NCBI GenBank assembly: GCA_045586925.1
Contig: JAZNBG010000015.1
Location: forward strand, 10,800 to 74,799
Origin: SIG440 sp045586925
GTDB taxonomy: Bacteria; Bacillota; Clostridia; Monoglobales; Monoglobaceae
Length of the DNA: 64,000 nt
Reading direction: 5' to 3'
Made by a program: the position numbers and the translations under genes. Every line of letters starts with the position of its first letter. Position 1 is the stretch's first letter. Under the pieces are notes generated by a model. It saw only the letters and a list, made by a program, of their open reading frames with translations. It did not search any database and was not told the origin of the DNA. This document shows, piece by piece, positions 60,243 through 64,000 of this stretch.

Positions 60243-60983
60243 TTAAAGCCCCATGCCCCCATCAGCAAAAATATTTTGACCGGTTATATAAGATGCGTCA
60301 TCTGAACACAAAAACTTAACGATTCCGGCTATATCTAACGATTGCCCAAACCTTCCGTTTGGAACTTTTTTAAGACAAGCATCATAATAATCCTTATCAG
60401 AAAGTGCATCGCGGTTTCTATCTGTCAGAATTATTCCCGGAGCAACAGAGTTTACAGTTATGTTATATGGTGCAAGTTCAGCCGCAATTGCTTTTGACAT
60501 AGCGGTGAGAGCACACTTGGCCGAGGAATAAACCAACATATCAGGATGTGGCTTTTTTTCCTGCACACTGCCAATTGTAATAATTCTCCCCCAACCCTTT
60601 TCTTTCATGCCGCTTACATATTTTTGATTAATCAGGAGCACCGAACGAAGGTTGCAGTTAATCTGTGCTTCAAATTCGGCAATAGATATATTTTCCCAGT
60701 TGTTGCGGATTTGCATCGAGGCATTGTGGATTAAAATGTCGGCACTTGGCACTTTATCAAAAATAATGTCGGCACAATTTTCATTCCTCAAATCAGCCGC
60801 AACCAAAGTACATTTTCTGCCTAATTTTTCAATTTCTGTCTTTACCTGTTGAGCTTTTTGTTCATCTTTTGTATACACAACAGCCACATCTATGCCCATT
60901 TTTGCAAGGGCAAGGGTTATTCCGTGCCCAATTCCACGACTCCCACCCGTTACAATAGCAACTTTATTATTTGAATTCATCAC
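60243..60983 (-). CDS. SDR-family NAD(P)-dependent oxidoreductase
   Basis: A 246-residue classical short-chain dehydrogenase. VAIVTGGSRGIGHGITLALAKMG is the TGxxxGxG cofactor motif (residues 7-30), NASM near 88 the NNAG-like site, IITIGSVQEKKPHPDMLVYSSAKCALTAMSKAIA supplies the catalytic Ser, Tyr and Lys (Y-x-x-x-K as YSSAK), and ASYITGQNIFADGGMGL closes the fold. The neighbouring lactonase suggests oxidation of a free sugar to a lactone, though a 2-keto-acid reductase role is also possible. Confidence 0.92.
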   Translation of the reverse strand: MMNSNNKVAIVTGGSRGIGHGITLALAKMGIDVAVVYTKDEQKAQQVKTEIEKLGRKCTLVAADLRNENCADIIFDKVPSADILIHNASMQIRNNWENISIAEFEAQINCNLRSVLLINQKYVSGMKEKGWGRIITIGSVQEKKPHPDMLVYSSAKCALTAMSKAIAAELAPYNITVNSVAPGIILTDRNRDALSDKDYYDACLKKVPNGRFGQSLDIAGIVKFLCSDDASYITGQNIFADGGMGL

Positions 60984-61936
60984 TTAACCTCACATCCTAT
61001 CACACAAACAGGCGAAGGAACACTTATTTCGCCTATATATTTTAATTCTTCGCCGTTTACCGAAAACAGTGTCACATTATTACTTTCCTGATTGGCACAA
61101 ACCATTGTTTTTCCAAAAATTTCAAAATCTCTCGGACACTTTCCGCATACCTTTGTAACCGATTTGAGAGTAAGTTTTTTATTCTCATAAGAAAAACAGG
61201 AAATCGAATCGTCTCCTCGATTTGAAACATAAAGATAATCGTAAAATTTGATAGCAGCAGGAAAGTTTTCCAAAGCATTTTCAAACAGCGTGTTGACTGT
61301 TTCCTTTAAGGTAAAACACCCATTACAATAGTCAAAAACCGAAACTGTTGAACCGAGTTCGTTTGCAACAAACGCCGTTTTTCCACAGTTACTAAAGGCG
61401 ATGTGTCTTGCGCCCTGACCTTTTGGCACTTCTGCTTTTGAAACAAAATTAAGTTCTTTATCATACACAACTACAGCATCAATTCCTAAATCGACAACAG
61501 CAATATATTTATCATCCGGCGTCACACATACAAAATGTGGATGGGGTGAAGCCTGTCGGAATTTGTGCGTGCTGTTTCCCCGGTGCATTACGATTTTTTC
61601 GGGAGTTTTAATCACGTTTTCTGAAATATAGTTAGTTACATAGATGTTGCCTTTATCGCAACAAAGATGGCACGCAACCTTTCCTTTTGTGCTGACAGAG
61701 GCTGTTTGTTTTTTTAACATTCCATTGCTGTCAACATCAAAAGAAACCAAACTGCCATTATCTTCTTTATCCCGTAACAGCAAGTGCATTTTATCGTCGC
61801 AAACAAGTCCATACTGAACGCGTTCAAGGGGAATCTTTTCCACAAATTCAGGTTTGTCATCCAATATATAATGATATATCCCACCATCAGATGCATCTGA
61901 TGCTATATAGATATTATAACGCTGATTGTGTGTCAT
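60980..61936 (-). CDS. Lactonase family protein (seven-bladed beta-propeller, Pgl-like)
   Basis: An approximately 318-residue beta-propeller of the 6-phosphogluconolactonase/YbhE type. NIYIASDASDGGIYHYILDD, HPHFVCVTPDDKYIAVVDLGIDAVVVYD, GQGARHIAFSNCGKTAFVANELGSTVSVF and FPAAIKFYDYLYVSNRGDDSISCF are the family blade motifs, including the HP and R-H active-site residues. It would hydrolyse an aldonolactone. The ATG at 61936 is preceded by GGTGA; an ATG at 61948 is the alternative. It overlaps the RraA gene stop and the SDR start. Confidence 0.83.
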   Translation of the reverse strand: MTHNQRYNIYIASDASDGGIYHYILDDKPEFVEKIPLERVQYGLVCDDKMHLLLRDKEDNGSLVSFDVDSNGMLKKQTASVSTKGKVACHLCCDKGNIYVTNYISENVIKTPEKIVMHRGNSTHKFRQASPHPHFVCVTPDDKYIAVVDLGIDAVVVYDKELNFVSKAEVPKGQGARHIAFSNCGKTAFVANELGSTVSVFDYCNGCFTLKETVNTLFENALENFPAAIKFYDYLYVSNRGDDSISCFSYENKKLTLKSVTKVCGKCPRDFEIFGKTMVCANQESNNVTLFSVNGEELKYIGEISVPSPVCVIGCEVK

Positions 61937-62822
61937 TTGGGTCACCATTTATAGCTAGGTCATATTCGTGCGACCAGTCCATACCACGATAACTTGCTGC
62001 TCTGTCGTCTTTTTCAATAAATTCCATAAGCAAATCAAGCATATCCTTTGTCCATGTGTTTTTGTCAATCTGTGCCGTTGTGAACTTGTTTAAAGATATC
62101 ATTTCAAAACCAAAAAGGTCTTTCACCTGCGTTTTTGCAGCACCACCAACAACCTCTTCAACAAGATGTGACGGTATAAATAACACGCCGCCTCCTGCCC
62201 CAAAAACCACATCACCGGGAAGGCACACTGCGTTTCCTATTCTGGTTGTTGTATTATACCCGGTCATAATAAAATCGCGGATTGGTGTGGGGTCTATCCC
62301 TCTGTAGTAAACCTGGGTATCCTCAACCTTTTTCATCTGCTCGGTATCACGAATACCGCCCCAAATAACTGCACCGCCGTTTTCGTTTTTAGTTTTATTT
62401 TTAAGTGCAGTCGTAAGATTGCCGCCAAGAAATGTTCCCTTATAAATTTTATCATACATATCAATTACCGGAACATCATATTCCATCAAATTGTCAATTA
62501 CCCATTGATTATATGTACCTGTTCTGCCCTCGCTCCTGCCAATATCCTTTGTCACCTCATCAAGGTCAGGTCTGTATGGACAATATATAGCGGTAACAGC
62601 TCTGCCTATCAATTTTCTGCCATCGTCATGAAGTGTATGGAGTCTGCCTTCGAACTGACTTTCATAACCCTTTACAAATATAGGTTTCCACACTTCTTCA
62701 AGAGTTAGTGTCTTTAAAGCCTTCAGGTATTTTTCATCAACCTTTGGTCTTCCGTCAGGAAGTCTTTCACCCTTCCATTGAGGAGTTAGTTTTATTACTT
62801 CTTCTTTTACATTAAAATTCAT
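61914..62822 (-). CDS. RraA-family protein (class II pyruvate aldolase-like)
   Basis: A 302-residue protein with an RraA/HMG-aldolase-like core: GTFLGGNLTTALKNKTKNENGGAVIWGGIRDTEQMK near residues 135-170 contains the G-G-x-x-x and R-D residues that bind pyruvate and metal in the aldolases. GNAVCLPGDVVFGAGGGVLFIPSHLVEEVV follows. It is longer than RraA (about 160) by N- and C-terminal extensions. In a sugar-acid operon a retro-aldol cleavage of a 2-keto-3-deoxy acid is more likely than RNase E control. First gene of the operon; start at the ATG at 62822. Confidence 0.85.
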   Translation of the reverse strand: MNFNVKEEVIKLTPQWKGERLPDGRPKVDEKYLKALKTLTLEEVWKPIFVKGYESQFEGRLHTLHDDGRKLIGRAVTAIYCPYRPDLDEVTKDIGRSEGRTGTYNQWVIDNLMEYDVPVIDMYDKIYKGTFLGGNLTTALKNKTKNENGGAVIWGGIRDTEQMKKVEDTQVYYRGIDPTPIRDFIMTGYNTTTRIGNAVCLPGDVVFGAGGGVLFIPSHLVEEVVGGAAKTQVKDLFGFEMISLNKFTTAQIDKNTWTKDMLDLLMEFIEKDDRAASYRGMDWSHEYDLAINGDPNDTQSAL

Positions 62823-62973
62823 AATTCGCAACCTCGTATACAAAATGTTTTATAACATTATGATATAAAATACCCCAAAAATTTCAACCATTAAAATAAT
62901 ACAAAAAGTTTAAAATATAAAACTTGCAATTATTATATTTTAATGGTAAAATGAGTATAGAGAGGTGATGCAA
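62823..62973. promoter_or_regulatory. Divergent promoter region of the operon and its AraC regulator
   Basis: Plus strand: TTGCAA (62924-62929) and TAAAAT (62947-62952), 17 bp apart, precede the AraC gene. An inverted repeat, CCATTAAAATA (62888-62898) with TATTTTAATGG (62936-62946), overlaps that promoter. A minus-strand TTGAAA near 62886 with TATCAT 16 bp on is a weaker candidate for the operon, as expected for an activated promoter. Confidence 0.5.
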
Positions 62974-63711
62974 ATGAAATTTTCAGCATTAGAACTACAC
63001 GATGTTTTCACTCTTACACGAGAAAATAAGGCCATTGTAACAAAAAACAAATCAACATATGTTTTAAGTTGCAGAATTGAGGGCGAAAGTTCGTTTTTTT
63101 ATGATAATCAGGAGTATAAAGTGAAAAGAGGAGATATTTTATATATTCCAAAGGGTGCAGAATATTCACAAAAATCCGAATATGAAAAATTGATATTTTT
63201 TCATTTCAATGCTATTGGTGAACTCAGCAACAAAATACAGATATTCACTCCTGAAAACAAAGATAAAATATGTAATTTATTCTCTAGTGTATATAAAATA
63301 TGGTCCGAAAAAAAGGAAAATTACTACTACCAATGTACCGGTGAACTTTACAAAATAATTTCATTATTTTCTTTGGACCACAATAATGGTTTTAGTGACA
63401 AGTGCCCAATATTAGCTCCCGCTATGACATACATTCACGAACATTTATATTCACCCGAACTTTCGTTAGAAGAGGCTTGTAAAAAAGCGCACATAAGCAG
63501 AGTTTACTTTAACAAACTATTTTTCAAGGAATACCAAATGACACCTATTTATTATATAAATTCCCTAAGAATTAAACGTGCAAAAAAACTACTGCAAACA
63601 CACAATTACACAAATGATGAAATCTCATTACTGTGTGGGTTTAATGATGTTAAATACTTCTATACGGTTTTTAAAAAACATACGGGAACAACAACAAAAG
63701 AAAATCTTTAA
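62974..63711 (+). CDS. AraC-family transcriptional regulator
   Basis: A 245-residue regulator. An N-terminal cupin-like sensor (YVLSCRIEGESSFFYDNQEYKVKRGDILYIPKGAEYSQKS) is followed by two helix-turn-helix motifs (LSLEEACKKAHISRVYFNKLFFKEYQMTPIYYINSLRIKRAKKLL and EISLLCGFNDVKYFYTVFKKHTG), the canonical AraC layout. It is divergent from the operon and probably activates it in the presence of its sugar. The ATG at 62974 has a GAGAGGTG site; GTG at 62965 and ATG at 62968 are alternatives. Confidence 0.9.
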   Translation: MKFSALELHDVFTLTRENKAIVTKNKSTYVLSCRIEGESSFFYDNQEYKVKRGDILYIPKGAEYSQKSEYEKLIFFHFNAIGELSNKIQIFTPENKDKICNLFSSVYKIWSEKKENYYYQCTGELYKIISLFSLDHNNGFSDKCPILAPAMTYIHEHLYSPELSLEEACKKAHISRVYFNKLFFKEYQMTPIYYINSLRIKRAKKLLQTHNYTNDEISLLCGFNDVKYFYTVFKKHTGTTTKENL

Positions 63712-63774
63712 TGAAATGCATTCGGACATATTGTTGATTTGTCTTCTAACTCGAGATTCATTAGATGCATCGAA

Positions 63775-63808
63775 AAAAGCACCATATAGCATTTATGGTG
63801 CTTTTTAT
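63775..63808 (+). terminator. Terminator after the AraC gene
   Basis: AAAAGCACCATA (63775-63786) pairs with TATGGTGCTTTT (63794-63805), with a T run. Confidence 0.85.
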
Positions 63809-63809
63809 A

Positions 63810-64000
63810 TGGTGCCTTTAGGCGTGGAAATAATCCCCCAGTTCTACTGGGGGAAGATGAAAAGCTTTAGCAAAAGAAAAACCTTCATGATATAATAGTA
63901 AATGGTTTGGCGACCGCATTACTAAAATATATCATGGAGGTTTTTAGCGATGATAAAGAAAACAACAAATGAAATTAAGCACACAGCACATTCAAGTTAT
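63810..64000 (+). mobile_element. Left end of an IS200/IS605-family element
   Basis: A subterminal hairpin CCCCCAG-TTCTA-CTGGGGG (63835-63853) lies about 100 bases ahead of a transposase-like start, as in IS200/IS605 left ends. These elements transpose by single-strand DNA with a Y1 transposase. Only the left end is in the window; the tip is not fixed. Confidence 0.6.
63950..64000 (+). CDS. tnpA: IS200/IS605-family transposase TnpA, N-terminal fragment
   Basis: The frame opens MIKKTTNEIKHTAHSSY and runs off the window end. The N-E-I-x-H-T-x-H-x-x-Y pattern is the characteristic start of Y1 (REP-type) transposases of IS200. ATGGAGG lies about 11 bases upstream. Only 17 residues are visible, so the call leans on this motif and on the hairpin of the left end. 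Confidence 0.65.
   Translation, partial: MIKKTTNEIKHTAHSSY

Overview
The window looks like chromosome of a low- to mid-GC, spore-forming Clostridia-type Firmicute, probably a plant-polysaccharide-degrading gut or rumen anaerobe. The reasons are the yabP-yabQ-divIC-yabR sporulation/division cluster, an mecA adaptor gene, a THF riboswitch ahead of an ECF folate transporter gene, a Firmicutes-style 6S RNA, NifS/NifU-type Fe-S genes next to mnmA, SLH-domain surface proteins and many carbohydrate-active enzymes. No complete rRNA or tRNA gene was seen.

Layout. 1-4.2 kb: end of a GH88/105-type unsaturated uronyl hydrolase, a structured intergenic region, a GH28 pectinase coupled to an AAC(3)-fold acetyltransferase, and a divergent LacI regulator. 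4.2-8.3 kb (minus strand): folC, folT with a THF riboswitch, a coiled-coil protein, coaD, rsmD and 6S RNA. 8.4-15.7 kb (plus): mecA, a class III aminotransferase, a Gfo/Idh/MocA oxidoreductase, a class II aldolase, GH51 arabinofuranosidase and aldose 1-epimerase. 15.8-20.7 kb: yabP, yabQ, divIC, yabR, nfeD, an SPFH protein, yebC and a convergent polysaccharide deacetylase. 20.8-23.4 kb: a YesL-like membrane protein, a small PH-like protein behind a structured leader RNA, and a DUF4432 mutarotase-fold protein. 23.5-30.8 kb: two divergent SLH proteins and a GH20/GH67-like glycosidase. 30.8-31.7 kb: two strongly promoted structured RNAs, one enclosing a 24-residue hydrophobic peptide. 31.7-47.8 kb: housekeeping genes (ABC-F, rnhA, nifS, nifU, mnmA, pcrA, a methyltransferase, csp, hslO, a DMT transporter, a YnbB-like lyase, a LOG-family protein, proA, a small alarmone synthetase, a formyltransferase and a DUF1294 protein).

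47.9-53.3 kb is an AT-rich accessory island. It begins at a hairpin array and a 3' tRNA fragment, is bounded by two direct repeats of about 280 bp, and carries a DUF4143-type ATPase, hicA, hicB, an unknown 168-residue gene, a truncated HicB and several promoters packed with operator-like repeats. No integrase is visible.

53.4-62.8 kb is a tightly packed eight-gene minus-strand operon with a divergent AraC activator: RraA-family protein, lactonase, SDR dehydrogenase, cupin, UxuA-like dehydratase, SGNH hydrolase, DUF5054/GH38-like protein and GH2 beta-glycosidase. The four metabolic enzyme types together match a non-phosphorylative oxidative route (dehydrogenase, lactonase, dehydratase, retro-aldolase) fed by intracellular glycosidases. 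I consider it the most interesting protein-coding system here. The window ends inside the left end of an IS200/IS605-family element.
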